This document shows, one piece after another, positions 18,309-27,311 of a stretch of DNA of 64,000 nucleotides. The notes below the pieces were generated by a model. The model had not been told where the DNA came from. It saw only the letters and a program-made list of their open reading frames with translations, and did not search any database. Both the position numbers and the translations under genes were made by a program. Each line of letters starts with the position of its first letter. The first letter of the stretch is position 1. Origin of the DNA: Salinibacterium sp. ZJ450 (GTDB lineage: Bacteria; Actinomycetota; Actinomycetes; Actinomycetales; Microbacteriaceae); assembly GCF_011751885.2 (NCBI RefSeq), contig NZ_CP061771.1:2046001-2110000 (forward strand), read 5' to 3'.

Positions 18309-19112
18309 GTGACGGATAACTGGACAGAACGTGTCGCTGCGGTATGGGATGCGGCCGACGAGCTCACCGCGGCGGAGGTGTTACGAAGGATCGAGGCGCT
18401 CGTCGCTGAGCGCACCGCGGGCGCACCGGAATCACTCGCGACCGATCCCGTCGCCCTGTTCGAGCTGGCGAGCGCCCGGGACTACGCCGGTCGTGAGGCA
18501 GACGCCGCCCCGCTCTACCAGGCGGCGCTCGACGGCGACCTCGCCGAGCCGTTGCGCGGCCAGGCGGTGATCCAGCTGGCGAGCACGCTGCGAAACCTCG
18601 GCCGCGTCGTCGAAGCCATCGCGATGCTGCAGCAGGCGTTCGGCGCGGAGCCGCAGCATCCGCTCGCCGACGCCGCCCGGGCGTTCCTCGCGCTCTGTTA
18701 TGCCAGTCGCGGTGAGACCGCGACAGCCGCCGCGATCGCGCTCGACGCGCTGGCCGATCACCTGCCGCAATACCAGCGCTCGGTGCGCGCCTACGCCGCC
18801 GAGCTTGCGGCGGCAGAGCAACCCAAACGGCAGACTCGTCTGATGAACGACTATGGGGCAGAGGTGCCGCTCTGGGGCGACGACGGCCTTGCAAACCCGA
18901 CGTCGCTCCCAGTCGGTGCCGAGCTCATCGAGCGGTTGCGCGCTTGGGCTGCCCAGTTCGAGCAGAACATGGACCCTGAGAGGGGTTGGACGGAACCAAC
19001 ACTCGTGGACATCCACCGAAGTCAGGGGCATGCCCTGCGCGAGGCCGTTGCCCTCGAACTCGGCGCCGGCTACAACGTCGTGCTCGTCTTGTGGGAGCTC
19101 GATGGAAGGTAA
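18309..19112 (+). CDS. TPR-domain protein fused to a second small conserved domain
   Basis: A 267-residue soluble protein starting at GTG. Residues about 45-160 are helical repeats with TPR spacing (ARDYAGREADAAPLYQAAL, LASTLRNLGRVVEAIAMLQQA, LALCYASRGETATAAAIALDA). Residues about 176-267 (from LMNDYGAEVPLWGDDG to the end) look like a separate actinobacterial domain, which I recall as a stand-alone hypothetical protein. The function of either half is unknown; TPRs suggest protein binding. Confidence 0.78.
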   Translation: MTDNWTERVAAVWDAADELTAAEVLRRIEALVAERTAGAPESLATDPVALFELASARDYAGREADAAPLYQAALDGDLAEPLRGQAVIQLASTLRNLGRVVEAIAMLQQAFGAEPQHPLADAARAFLALCYASRGETATAAAIALDALADHLPQYQRSVRAYAAELAAAEQPKRQTRLMNDYGAEVPLWGDDGLANPTSLPVGAELIERLRAWAAQFEQNMDPERGWTEPTLVDIHRSQGHALREAVALELGAGYNVVLVLWELDGR

Positions 19113-19217
19113 TCGCGCGCTCGGAAGGCCACTTTCGGCGGATTTCGTCCTCCCGAGCCGACTATCTCCGTCCGAGCGGGCGACCTTCCGGTCGGGATGC
19201 CGGTCCGGACGCCGCGG

Positions 19218-20438
19218 TTACGCCGGGAAGGTCGCGTCGAGCGCGGCGCGCAGGTCCTCGACCAGGTCGTCGGCGTCCTCGAGGCCGATCGAGAGCCGCA
19301 GGTGCCCGAAGCGCTTGAACTCGTCGGCATAGTGCGCCACCCGCGGTCCCTCGGTGCCGACGTGCACGATCAGGGACTCGTCGTGGCCCAGCGACACGGC
19401 CGACGTGATCACGCGCAGCGCGGCGACGAACCGGTTCTGGGTGTCTGAGTCACCGGTCACCGCGAACGACATGACCGCGCCGGCGCCGTTCGGCAGCACC
19501 CGCTGCGCCAGGGCGTGCTGCGGATGCGACACAAGGCCCGGGTAGTACACGAACGCGACCCGCGGGTCGCTGTCGAGGAACTCCGCGACGCGCTGCGCGC
19601 TGGTGACGTGCTGTCGCAGCCGGAGCGGCAAGGTCACCGAGCCGCGGGTGATGAGCCAGGCGTTGAAGGGGCTGATCACTCCCCCGACATCCACCATCGC
19701 GTCGGCCTTGATTCTCGTGATCAGCTCGCTCGAGCCGATCACCGCGCCGCCCATTGCGTCGCCGTGCCCGTTGATGTATTTGGTCAGCGAGTGCACCACC
19801 AGGTCGGCGCCTTGCGCGAGCGGGGTGCTGATCGGCGGCGGGGTGAAGGTGGAGTCGACCGAGAGAACGGCTCCGGCGTCGTGCGCGATGTCGGCGAGGG
19901 CGCGGATGTCGGCGACCCGGGTTGTCGGGTTCGCGATGGTCTCGGTGTGCAGCAGCGCGGTGTTCGGCCGGAGCGCCGCACGAACCGCGTCGAGGTCGGA
20001 GGTGTCGACCAGGGTCGCCTCGATGCCGTACTTCTCTGGCAGCAGCTCAGTGAACAGGCGGAAGGTGGCTTCGTAGGTCTGGTCGGCGACCACGACATGA
20101 TCGCCCGACTTCAGCAGGGTGAAGAACACCGCGTGCAGGGCGGCCACGCCGCTCGCCAGCACGACGGCATCCTCTCCGCCTTCCAGCAGGGCAAGCTTCG
20201 ACTGCAGCGCCTTCTGGTTCACCGCGCCGTTGCGGGTGTAGATCGTGTGCTCGGATGACGACCAGCTGATCGACGACGGGTCCTCGGGCAGCGCGTACGA
20301 GTTGGCCATCACAATTGGGGTGCGCAGCGCACCGGTGCCCGGGTCGATCGCGTTGCCGGCATGCACCGCCCGGCTGAGCGGCTTGAGGCTACGGGGTTCG
20401 TGTTTGTCGGGCCGTCCGGTATCAGTCACCCTAGGCAC
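19218..20438 (-). CDS. Cystathionine gamma-synthase / gamma-lyase family PLP enzyme
   Basis: Cys/Met-metabolism PLP-dependent transsulfuration enzyme, 406 residues. The pyridoxal lysine is in SLTKYINGHGD, the phosphate-binding loop is ASGVAALHAVFF, and the aspartate holding the PLP nitrogen is in SVDSTF. Family members run cystathionine synthesis/cleavage or methionine gamma-lysis; the sequence alone does not decide between them. It sits between the TPR gene (convergent) and tig (same strand, separated by a terminator). Confidence 0.88.
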   Translation of the reverse strand: MPRVTDTGRPDKHEPRSLKPLSRAVHAGNAIDPGTGALRTPIVMANSYALPEDPSSISWSSSEHTIYTRNGAVNQKALQSKLALLEGGEDAVVLASGVAALHAVFFTLLKSGDHVVVADQTYEATFRLFTELLPEKYGIEATLVDTSDLDAVRAALRPNTALLHTETIANPTTRVADIRALADIAHDAGAVLSVDSTFTPPPISTPLAQGADLVVHSLTKYINGHGDAMGGAVIGSSELITRIKADAMVDVGGVISPFNAWLITRGSVTLPLRLRQHVTSAQRVAEFLDSDPRVAFVYYPGLVSHPQHALAQRVLPNGAGAVMSFAVTGDSDTQNRFVAALRVITSAVSLGHDESLIVHVGTEGPRVAHYADEFKRFGHLRLSIGLEDADDLVEDLRAALDATFPA

Positions 20439-20477
20439 GATACCGGGCAGACGCTCGCCGGGGTGTGGGGAGAACGA

Positions 20478-20511
20478 CGAAGGGCCCGAGGCATCCGCCC
20501 CGAGCCCTTCG
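20478..20511 (-). terminator. Terminator after tig
   Basis: Near-perfect stem cgaagggcccg / cgagcccttcg (one mismatch) just downstream of the tig stop codon. Confidence 0.75.
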
Positions 20512-20523
20512 CGCTACACAGTC

Positions 20524-21879
20524 TTAGTGGTTGTGACCGGCGTGCTCGTCAACCTCGGCGTCGTCGTCGCCGAACTCGACCTCGTCCTCGGGTGCGTCAC
20601 CCGCGGTGGCGGTGAAGTCCGACACGTCGACATCGTTGCCCTTGTCGTCGACGACCTTGGCCTTGCTGAGCACCACGGCGAGAGCCTTGGACCGCGCGAC
20701 CTCGCCGACCATGGCCGGGATCTGGCCGTTCTGGTCGAGCACCTGGATGAACTCGCCGGGCTCCATGCCGTACTGGGCGGCACCCTGGATCAGGTACTGG
20801 GTCAGCTCGTCCTGGCCGACCTTGACGTTCTCCTTCTCGGCGATCGAGTCGAGCAGGATCTGCGAGCGGAACGTTGCCTCGCTGGATTCCTTGACCTCGG
20901 CGCGGTGCTCGTCGTCCTCGAGGCGGCCTTCCTGCTCGAGGTGGCGGTGCACCTCGTCTTCGACCAGCTTCTCCGGAACCGGGATCTCGACGAGCTCGAG
21001 CAGCTTGTCGACGATCTGGTCGCGCGCCTGGCTGACCTGACCGAAGATCTTCGACTTGCCGGCCTGCTCACGCAGGTCTGCCTTCAGCTCATCGATGGTG
21101 TCGAACTGGCTGGCGATCTGCGCGAAGTCGTCATCGGCATCCGGAAGCTCGCGCTCCTTGACGGCGCTCAGCGTCACGGCGATCTGCGCGGTCTCGCCGG
21201 CGTTGTCGCCGCCGACCAGCTTCGACTCGAACGTGGTGCTCTCACCGGCGGTGAGCGAGTCGAGGGCCTCGTCGATGCCCTCGATCAGCTCGCCCGAGCC
21301 CAGCTCGTAGCTGATGTTGTTGGCGGTGTCGACCTCGACACCGTTGATCGTCGCGACCAGGTCGATCTGCGCGAAGTCGCCGGTCTTGGCCGGGCGGTCC
21401 ACGGTGATCAGCGTGCCGAAGCGGGCGCGCAGGTTGTCCAGCTCGGTCGCGACCTCTTCATCGGTGACCTCGACGGCGTCGACGGTGAGGAGCATGTCCT
21501 CGTACTTCGGGATGTCGAACTCGGGACGCACGTCGACCTCGACGGTGATGATCAGGTCGCCGGAGAAGTCCTTCACGTCCGGCCACTCGGAGACGTCGGC
21601 CTCGGGGCGACCCAGGGTGCGGATCTCTTCGGTCTTGACGGCGTCGCGGTAGAACCGGTCCAGGCTCTCGCTGACGGCGTGGTTCAGCACTTCTTCGCGG
21701 CCAACACGCTGGTCAATGATCGGCGCCGGCACCTTTCCCTTACGGAAACCGGGAACGTTGACCTGCTCAGCGATGTGCTTGTAAGCGTGGTCAATGCTGG
21801 GCTTCAGCTCTTCCGGGGTGACAGCAATGGTGAGCTTCGCGCGCGTCGGGCTCAGTTTCTCAACCGTGGTGTTGACCAA
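20524..21879 (-). CDS. tig: Trigger factor, ribosome-associated chaperone
   Basis: Ribosome-bound chaperone and peptidyl-prolyl isomerase, 451 residues. The ribosome-binding signature [10 protein letters not shown] (about 44-53) is intact, followed by the FKBP-type PPIase domain and the C-terminal helical domain; the tail is very acidic with a His pair. The start is TTG giving [13 protein letters not shown]; an AGGAG lies 10 bases upstream, and the longer open frame runs back into tRNA-Pro and is not real. The gene follows tRNA-Pro on the same strand by 35 bases. Confidence 0.95.
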   Translation of the reverse strand: MVNTTVEKLSPTRAKLTIAVTPEELKPSIDHAYKHIAEQVNVPGFRKGKVPAPIIDQRVGREEVLNHAVSESLDRFYRDAVKTEEIRTLGRPEADVSEWPDVKDFSGDLIITVEVDVRPEFDIPKYEDMLLTVDAVEVTDEEVATELDNLRARFGTLITVDRPAKTGDFAQIDLVATINGVEVDTANNISYELGSGELIEGIDEALDSLTAGESTTFESKLVGGDNAGETAQIAVTLSAVKERELPDADDDFAQIASQFDTIDELKADLREQAGKSKIFGQVSQARDQIVDKLLELVEIPVPEKLVEDEVHRHLEQEGRLEDDEHRAEVKESSEATFRSQILLDSIAEKENVKVGQDELTQYLIQGAAQYGMEPGEFIQVLDQNGQIPAMVGEVARSKALAVVLSKAKVVDDKGNDVDVSDFTATAGDAPEDEVEFGDDDAEVDEHAGHNH

Positions 21880-21914
21880 TGTGGGGCTTCTCCTGTGTAT
21901 TGACGAACTGTGGA

Positions 21915-21992
21915 TGGTCGGGGTGACAGTATTCGAAACTGCGACCTCCCGCTCCCAAAGCGGGCGCTCTAGCCAAGCTGAGCTACACCCCG
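21915..21992 (-). tRNA. tRNA-Pro (anticodon TGG), CCA encoded
   Basis: Acceptor CGGGGTG / CACCCCG, anticodon stem CCCGC / GCGGG around loop TTTGGGA (anticodon TGG), T-arm with TTCGAAT. The 3' CCA is encoded at 21915-21917. It lies directly upstream of tig on the same strand. Confidence 0.95.
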
Positions 21993-22151
21993 GTAAACCG
22001 ATGTGTTCGGTGGCCAAAGAAAACGGGAAACCGAAGTCTCCCGCAAATTGGCCTCGCCAAGTCTAGCCGAGTTCGAGGCGGCAAATGTCAGAGGCACTCA
22101 CGAGCATGTATTAGGCTAGCTTCGCGCATCCGGCACAGTCCGGTTGTTTGC

Positions 22152-22225
22152 GGGGATGTAGCTTAATGGTAAAGCCTTAGTCTTCCAAACTAATGACGCG
22201 GGTTCGATTCCCGTCATCCCCTCCA
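22152..22225 (+). tRNA. tRNA-Gly (anticodon TCC), CCA encoded
   Basis: Acceptor GGGGATG / CATCCCC, anticodon stem TTAGT / ACTAA around CTTCCAA (anticodon TCC), T-arm GGTTCGATTCC, followed by T and CCA. A TAGGCT hexamer at 22112-22117 may be its -10 box. Confidence 0.94.
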
Positions 22226-22249
22226 CTATCAAGCCAATAGGCTGCGCGT

Positions 22250-23239
22250 ATGCAAGCAGTCGCACGGGTATCGGTCTCGTCGTTCGGCGGGCCAGACTCC
22301 GTGCAGGTCGAGCACGGGACGATCGCCTCGCCTGCCAAGCGAACCGTGCGGGTTCGGGTGACTCACGCCTCGGTGGGGTCAACGGATGCGCTCGCCCGCG
22401 AAGGCAGGTACTTGCTGCAACCCCGCGCGGGATTCACGCCGGGGTACGACTTCGTCGGTGTCATCGACTCCGACTCGCCCGCCAGTGGATGGGAGAGAGG
22501 AACCCGCGTAGCAGGCTGCCTCCCGCGGATGGGCAGCAACAGCACGCTGATTGACGTGAAGCCCTCGTTGTTGGTCGCAGTCCCGGAGGCACTCCCCTCC
22601 GCTGAGGCCGCCGCGTTGCCACTGGACCTCGTCACCGCCGGACTGGCAGTCGCACTGGCGGATCCGGTTCCGCGTCCCAGCGTGCTCGTCCAAGGAGTCT
22701 CGGGGGCGCTCGGGGCGCTGATCGCCCAACATTTCGCGTCCAGGGGTGCGGCGGTACTCGGAACCGCATCGGCACGTTCGAGAACCTTCGCGGAATCTCT
22801 GGGCGCACACGTCCTCGACTACCGAGACCCGCACTGGCGCGAGCTCGCACAGGTGCAGCAACCCGACGGGGTGGGAGCCGTCTTCGACCACACCGGAGAC
22901 CCGCGCCTGCGACAGTTGGCGTCCGCGGACGGGACGGTGGTCAGACTGGCGTTCGTCGGCCGGCCAGGACGCGAACGCCTGGACACGGTCGCCGGTGGCG
23001 CGGGTGCGATGGCCCAGTATTTCCGGCATCCCCGAACCCGGGTGTGCTCGGTCCCGCTGTTCGTCGCGACTCAGCCGCGGCGGTACCGCGAGCTGCTGCG
23101 CACCCAGTTCGACCGAATCGTCAGCGGTGAGCTTCGTGCACCGAGTGTCCGCGTCGTTCCGCTCAGCGATGTGTCCCGGGCGCACCGTGAACTCGCTGAG
23201 ATCAGCCCCGGGCAGAAGATCGTGCTGACTCTCGCTTAA
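22250..23239 (+). CDS. MDR-superfamily zinc-independent oxidoreductase (quinone oxidoreductase-like)
   Basis: A 329-residue medium-chain dehydrogenase/reductase. The N-terminal GroES-like half has the NGxD-like substitution VGSTDALAREGRY and GYDFVGVID; the NADPH-binding half has QGVSGALGALIAQ (AxxGxxG-like). The zinc-ligand cysteines of alcohol dehydrogenases are absent, so it is a quinone-oxidoreductase-like member. It begins 24 bases after tRNA-Gly and could be read through from the tRNA promoter. Confidence 0.8.
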   Translation: MQAVARVSVSSFGGPDSVQVEHGTIASPAKRTVRVRVTHASVGSTDALAREGRYLLQPRAGFTPGYDFVGVIDSDSPASGWERGTRVAGCLPRMGSNSTLIDVKPSLLVAVPEALPSAEAAALPLDLVTAGLAVALADPVPRPSVLVQGVSGALGALIAQHFASRGAAVLGTASARSRTFAESLGAHVLDYRDPHWRELAQVQQPDGVGAVFDHTGDPRLRQLASADGTVVRLAFVGRPGRERLDTVAGGAGAMAQYFRHPRTRVCSVPLFVATQPRRYRELLRTQFDRIVSGELRAPSVRVVPLSDVSRAHRELAEISPGQKIVLTLA

Positions 23240-23438
23240 AAGCGGCAGCCAATGACGGGAAGGTGCGACTGCAGCCCCTGAAACCCGTTCGACTTTTTCC
23301 ACCAAATCGGCGTGTCGCCATTGCACCCCCGGTGTGACGGGCAATAACATCAGGGCACCCTAAACCCGAATACTCGTCGCCAAGTCTCATCCCTAGTTAC
23401 TCGACTTGCCCGACGGTCCTGCCCCCAGGAGCCCCCTC

Positions 23439-23624
23439 ATGACTGCTGCAACCGCGCCCGCAGGCTGGTACCCCGACCCCCTTGGCACCCTGCTGTTGCG
23501 GTGGTGGGATGGCCAAATCTGGACCGACCGCGTCGAACAGCGTCGACCGGAGATCCAGCTGGCGCCCGGCGCCGTCGACTGGCGCGCGCAACACCGCTAC
23601 CCCAGCGGTCGCCTCGCCAGCTGA
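23439..23624 (+). CDS. Small DUF2510-domain protein
   Basis: A 61-residue protein containing the complete DUF2510 motif (AGWYPDP, then LRWWDG and W-T), a short module common at the N-terminus of actinobacterial membrane proteins. Here it stands alone with no membrane segment. The start ATG has AGGAG 7 bases upstream. It may be a stand-alone module or a remnant; its coding bias looks intact. The 199 bases before it hold no recognised gene. Confidence 0.8.
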   Translation: MTAATAPAGWYPDPLGTLLLRWWDGQIWTDRVEQRRPEIQLAPGAVDWRAQHRYPSGRLAS

Positions 23625-23638
23625 GTAGGTCCCGACCG

Positions 23639-25108
23639 CTACAGGGTGCTGTGCGTGAATCGCCCCGCCAGCATGGTCGCCGCCACCGGCATCGCCCGCA
23701 GCTGATCGGCCGTCGCCTCTCGAGGATCCTGTTCCAGCACCACCAGGTCCGCCGGTTGTCCGACCCCAATCGAGGACCGAACGGATGCCGCGATCGCCTC
23801 GTCCACGGTGATCGACTGCTCCGCGTGCCAGGGTTCCCGCCCGTTCTTCGACCGGCTGACCGCCGCGGCGATTGAGACCCACGGGTCCAATTCGGCCACG
23901 GGTGCATCGGAGCCGAGCTTCAGGGTGGCGCCCGCGTCGAGCAGCGAGCGCAGCAGGAACGCCCGATCGGTGCGAGAGGACCAGTACCGGTCCGCGACAT
24001 CCCGATCATCCAGCGCGTGCTCTGGCTGCACACTGGCGACGATGCCCAGTTCGGCGAAGCGGCGCAGGTCCTCCCACCGCAGCAGCTGCGCGTGCTCGAT
24101 GCGGCCGCGACATCCGACCGCCTCGAATGCGTCGAGTGCCAGCTGGTTCGCCTCGTCGCCGATGGCGTGCACCGCGGGCAGCAGCCCGTTGCCGCTCGCG
24201 CGCCGCAGGTACTCGACCAGGTCGCCCGGTTGCACGTTCAGCATGCCGTGCGGAAGGTCGCCCACCCCGGGATAGGGATCGACGCAGTACGCGGTGCGGG
24301 TGTTCAACGAGCCGTCGCTGATGATCTTGGCTGGACCGACCGAGAGCAGCCCGGTCAGCCGCTGCCCGGTGCTGAGGCCGAGGCCGATCGCTTTCTCCAG
24401 GTGCTCAGGGTAGATCCCGGCGTCGACGCGCAGCAGGTCGAAGCCGGCGTCCATGCGGGAGCGCCAGGCGTCAAAGTTCCAGCCGAACTCGAGGTCGGTG
24501 ATGCCGACCACACCGCGGGCGGCCGCCGCCTCGGCAGCGTCGGCGATCGACGTCTCGACCTGGTCTGCGGCAACCCCATCGAGCCGGCGCACCACGGCGA
24601 AACTCTCGTCCTCACGCAACAGGCCGGTGTCATGCCCGGCAAAACCGAACCGTTCCAGCGCCCGGGAGTTCAGCCAGCAGGAGTGCACATCGCCACTGAT
24701 CAGCACCACGGGCGTGTTCGGTGCCGCGACGTCGAGCATGGCGCGCGTGGGCGCGTCCGGCCAGAGGGCGTCGCGGAATCCGGTTCCGACGATCACGGCC
24801 GGCTCGTCCCGCGACCCGCCGAACAGCCGACGCGACACTGGAACCGGCACCGGCACCGCCGAGTGCGCGACGGCGTCGGCGACGAGCACCGCCACCTCGC
24901 GCGCGGATGCCGCCGCCTGCAGGTCGAGCCGCCGCCGGGCCAGCGCCCACTGCGTGAAGTGAACATGCTCGTCCCAGAGGCCGGGGATCAGCCAGCGCCC
25001 CTGCAGGTCGAGGCCGGTGCCGCCGAGCACCCCGAGTTCGGTGATGACGCCATCCCGCAGCCGCAGGTCGACGATGGCGTCCCCGACGCGAGCGTTAGTG
25101 ATCAGCAT
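23639..25108 (-). CDS. Amidohydrolase family protein (YtcJ-like)
   Basis: Metal-dependent hydrolase of the amidohydrolase superfamily, 489 residues. The N-terminal beta-sandwich leads to the metal motif DEHVHF (about 46-51) and later HAIGDEAN and the SDAPV segment near the end of the barrel, as in YtcJ/exoenzyme-regulatory AepA-like proteins. The substrate is unknown. Its start overlaps the PaiB-like gene by 14 bases, so it is the last gene of the operon beginning at rpiB. Confidence 0.82.
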   Translation of the reverse strand: MLITNARVGDAIVDLRLRDGVITELGVLGGTGLDLQGRWLIPGLWDEHVHFTQWALARRRLDLQAAASAREVAVLVADAVAHSAVPVPVPVSRRLFGGSRDEPAVIVGTGFRDALWPDAPTRAMLDVAAPNTPVVLISGDVHSCWLNSRALERFGFAGHDTGLLREDESFAVVRRLDGVAADQVETSIADAAEAAAARGVVGITDLEFGWNFDAWRSRMDAGFDLLRVDAGIYPEHLEKAIGLGLSTGQRLTGLLSVGPAKIISDGSLNTRTAYCVDPYPGVGDLPHGMLNVQPGDLVEYLRRASGNGLLPAVHAIGDEANQLALDAFEAVGCRGRIEHAQLLRWEDLRRFAELGIVASVQPEHALDDRDVADRYWSSRTDRAFLLRSLLDAGATLKLGSDAPVAELDPWVSIAAAVSRSKNGREPWHAEQSITVDEAIAASVRSSIGVGQPADLVVLEQDPREATADQLRAMPVAATMLAGRFTHSTL

Positions 25109-25718
25109 GACCGGTGGCCCTCCGCATCTCCCGCGCCAGGCGCGGCTCGGCGTACTCGTCGTCGCTCTCCAGCGCCCTGGTGATGCGGTCCAGCACCTCG
25201 GGGGTCTTGTTCTGGCTCAGCTTCCGTCTGGCGTCGAAACGGGTGACGCGCAGCCGCAGCCCGATGGTGCCGCGCGCGACCGCCCGCGCCACGGCCTCGT
25301 GCTGTTCCAGACGCTGCGGGTGCGGCATCCGCTTCTCAAAATGATCGACCAGGTCGCCGAGGATGCGGAAGTTCTCGTCGGCGTCCAGCAGCTCCGGCAC
25401 ACCGTACAGGTGGGCGGTGACGTGATTCCAGGTGGGGATGAACTCGCCGTTGTCGTACCAGCCGGGCGAGACGTAGCCGTGCGGGCCCTGGATGATCACC
25501 AGAATCTCGTGCCGGCCCAGTTCGTGCGCCACGTCGTCCGGCCGGCCGAAATGGCTGACGATGCTGATCCCTGCCGCGTCCTCTTCCAGCAGCACCGGAT
25601 AGTGCGAGGCGATCAGACCAGCGGATGTCGCGGACACAAAGGTTGCCCACGGGTTCTCCCGGATCAGCCGTTTGACCTCGTCGGGATCCTCAAGCAGAAA
25701 GTGAGCCGTTGGCAGCAT
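25095..25718 (-). CDS. FMN-binding negative transcriptional regulator-like protein (PaiB family)
   Basis: A 207-residue split-barrel flavin-binding protein. It shows the PaiB pattern: ATFVSATSAGLIASHYPVLL (about 25-44), SHFGRPDD, IIQGPHGYVSPGWY and PTWNHVTAHLYG. PaiB in Bacillus was described as a repressor of sporulation and protease genes, but its direct biochemical role is unclear. It lies 3 bases downstream of the glycosylase gene. Confidence 0.85.
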   Translation of the reverse strand: MLPTAHFLLEDPDEVKRLIRENPWATFVSATSAGLIASHYPVLLEEDAAGISIVSHFGRPDDVAHELGRHEILVIIQGPHGYVSPGWYDNGEFIPTWNHVTAHLYGVPELLDADENFRILGDLVDHFEKRMPHPQRLEQHEAVARAVARGTIGLRLRVTRFDARRKLSQNKTPEVLDRITRALESDDEYAEPRLAREMRRATGHADH

Positions 25719-25721
25719 GAC

Positions 25722-26696
25722 TCAAGCTTGGCAGTTCGCACACCAGTAAAGCTTGCGGCCCGCCGCCAGTTCCATCGAGATATTCGTGCCGCAGACCCGG
25801 CAGGGCAGCCCCTCGCGGTGGTACACCCAGTGCCGGTCATCCCGATGCGCCAGCGCCTTACGGTATGCGTCGTCGTCGAGGTCGTCCATGGTCATCATCT
25901 GGCCGGTATGCACACCGATGTCGAGCAGGTGCGCCCAGTCCTGCCAGAGCGCCCGCGCGACATCCTCCGGCACCTTCTTGCCGGGGGTATGCGGGTCCAG
26001 GCGTGCCCGGTACAGCAGTTCGGCGCGGTACACGTTGCCGATGCCGCTGGCCACGGACTGGTCCATCAGCAGTTGCCCGATCGGGGTCGCCCGCTTGCGC
26101 ACGGCGGCGACGAAACGCTCCTCGGCGTCCTCGGGATCATCCACCAGCGGGTCGGGTCCGAGCTTGGCGATGGTCTGCGCGACGGCGAGCGCGTCGATCA
26201 CCTCGCACGCGGTCGGACCGCGGAGGTCGGCGCACGACACCTCGGTGAGCAGCCGCACCCGCACCTGGCCGACAGGCTCCGGCGGGAACGTCTCGATGTC
26301 TGGCTGGAGTTTCTCCTGCTCGGACATCCGCAGCCGGGTGCGGCGCGGGGCGCCGATGCTGTGCAGTGAGTCCTCGCCTGCGGCGTCGAGGATGGTGCCG
26401 CTCTGGTTGGTATGGCCGATGCGGCCATTCGCTGACGCCATCGTGGCGTCAGCCGTGATGTCGCCAGCGAAGTCCCAGGCGCCGTACATGCCGAGGTGCA
26501 CGCGGAGCCAGAGGCCGTTGTCGAACTCGAGGAACATCTGCTTGCCGACCGCCTTCGCCCCGGTCATGGTGCTGCCGTCGAGTCGAGCGGCGCCGGCAGC
26601 GAAGCGGCCCTGCGGTGAGAACACCGCCACCGGATGCCCGACGAAGTGCAGGGCGAACTGGCGGGCGATCCGGTGAACGGAGTGACCTTCTGGCAT
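25722..26696 (-). CDS. Fpg/Nei family DNA glycosylase-lyase
   Basis: Base-excision repair enzyme, 324 residues, removing oxidised bases. Catalytic Pro2 and Glu3 follow the start Met (MPEGHSVHR), the helix-two-turn-helix region contains GIGNVYRAELLY, and the C-terminal zinc finger has four cysteines (PCRVCG ... WCANC). The MPEGHS start resembles actinobacterial Nei-like members rather than classical Fpg (MPELPEV). It lies 15 bases downstream of rpiB. Confidence 0.92.
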   Translation of the reverse strand: MPEGHSVHRIARQFALHFVGHPVAVFSPQGRFAAGAARLDGSTMTGAKAVGKQMFLEFDNGLWLRVHLGMYGAWDFAGDITADATMASANGRIGHTNQSGTILDAAGEDSLHSIGAPRRTRLRMSEQEKLQPDIETFPPEPVGQVRVRLLTEVSCADLRGPTACEVIDALAVAQTIAKLGPDPLVDDPEDAEERFVAAVRKRATPIGQLLMDQSVASGIGNVYRAELLYRARLDPHTPGKKVPEDVARALWQDWAHLLDIGVHTGQMMTMDDLDDDAYRKALAHRDDRHWVYHREGLPCRVCGTNISMELAAGRKLYWCANCQA

Positions 26697-26711
26697 GCGT
26701 GACCCCGATCG

Positions 26712-27197
26712 CTAGAGAACCGAGTGGCCGACGATCGAACCGGTGGTCTCGTACTCGGCGAGCTGGGCGATTCGACGCGCGTGGCGCTCGTCGCCGGAGA
26801 ACGGGGTGGCGATGAAGGCGTCGATGAACAGCACCGCTTCGTCGATGGAGTGCTGCCGTGCCCCGACCGCGATCACGTTGGCGTCGTTGTGCTGGCGGGC
26901 GAGCTTGGCGGTGTCGAGGTTCCAGACCAGGGCCGCGCGGGCGCCCTGCACCTTGTTGGCGGCGATCTGCTCGCCGTTGCCCGAGCCGCCGAACACGATC
27001 CCGAGCGCCTCGATGCCAGCCTGCTGGTCGGCCACCACGGCACGCGCCGCGTTGATGCAGAACGCCGGGTAGTCATCCAGCGGGTCGTAGCTGGTGGGCC
27101 CGTGGTCGATCACCTCGTGCCCCTCCCGGGTGAGGTGCTCCTGAAGGTCCTCGCTGAACTCGAGGCCGGCGTGATCGGTGGCGATGTGGATGCGCAT
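26712..27197 (-). CDS. rpiB: Ribose-5-phosphate isomerase B
   Basis: Converts ribulose-5-phosphate and ribose-5-phosphate in the pentose phosphate pathway. 161 residues; the N-terminal IATDHAGLEF and the GSGNGEQIAANKVQGARAAL segment match RpiB/LacAB. In the phosphosugar site, the glycine-rich FGGSGNG replaces the Cys-containing loop of E. coli RpiB, as in actinobacterial enzymes. First gene of the rpiB-nei-paiB-amidohydrolase operon. Confidence 0.93.
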   Translation of the reverse strand: MRIHIATDHAGLEFSEDLQEHLTREGHEVIDHGPTSYDPLDDYPAFCINAARAVVADQQAGIEALGIVFGGSGNGEQIAANKVQGARAALVWNLDTAKLARQHNDANVIAVGARQHSIDEAVLFIDAFIATPFSGDERHARRIAQLAEYETTGSIVGHSVL

Positions 27198-27311
27198 CGC
27201 ACCAGTTTAGGAGGGGTGTCGATCGTGCATCGTCGTGGCGCAAACCGTTGAGTTTCGGCACGGGTGAGCGCACAGTAGAGCTATCGGTCACGTTGTTCGA
27301 GGAGGTACTTC

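Noticed and set aside
20245-21903. A 552-codon plus-strand frame across tig
   Set aside because: Antisense to trigger factor, rich in Leu-Val-Asp repeats from mirrored codons, no homology signs.
21880-22017. Longer trigger factor with N-terminal extension
   Set aside because: The extension runs through tRNA-Pro; the TTG with AGGAG box gives the conserved [12 protein letters not shown] start.
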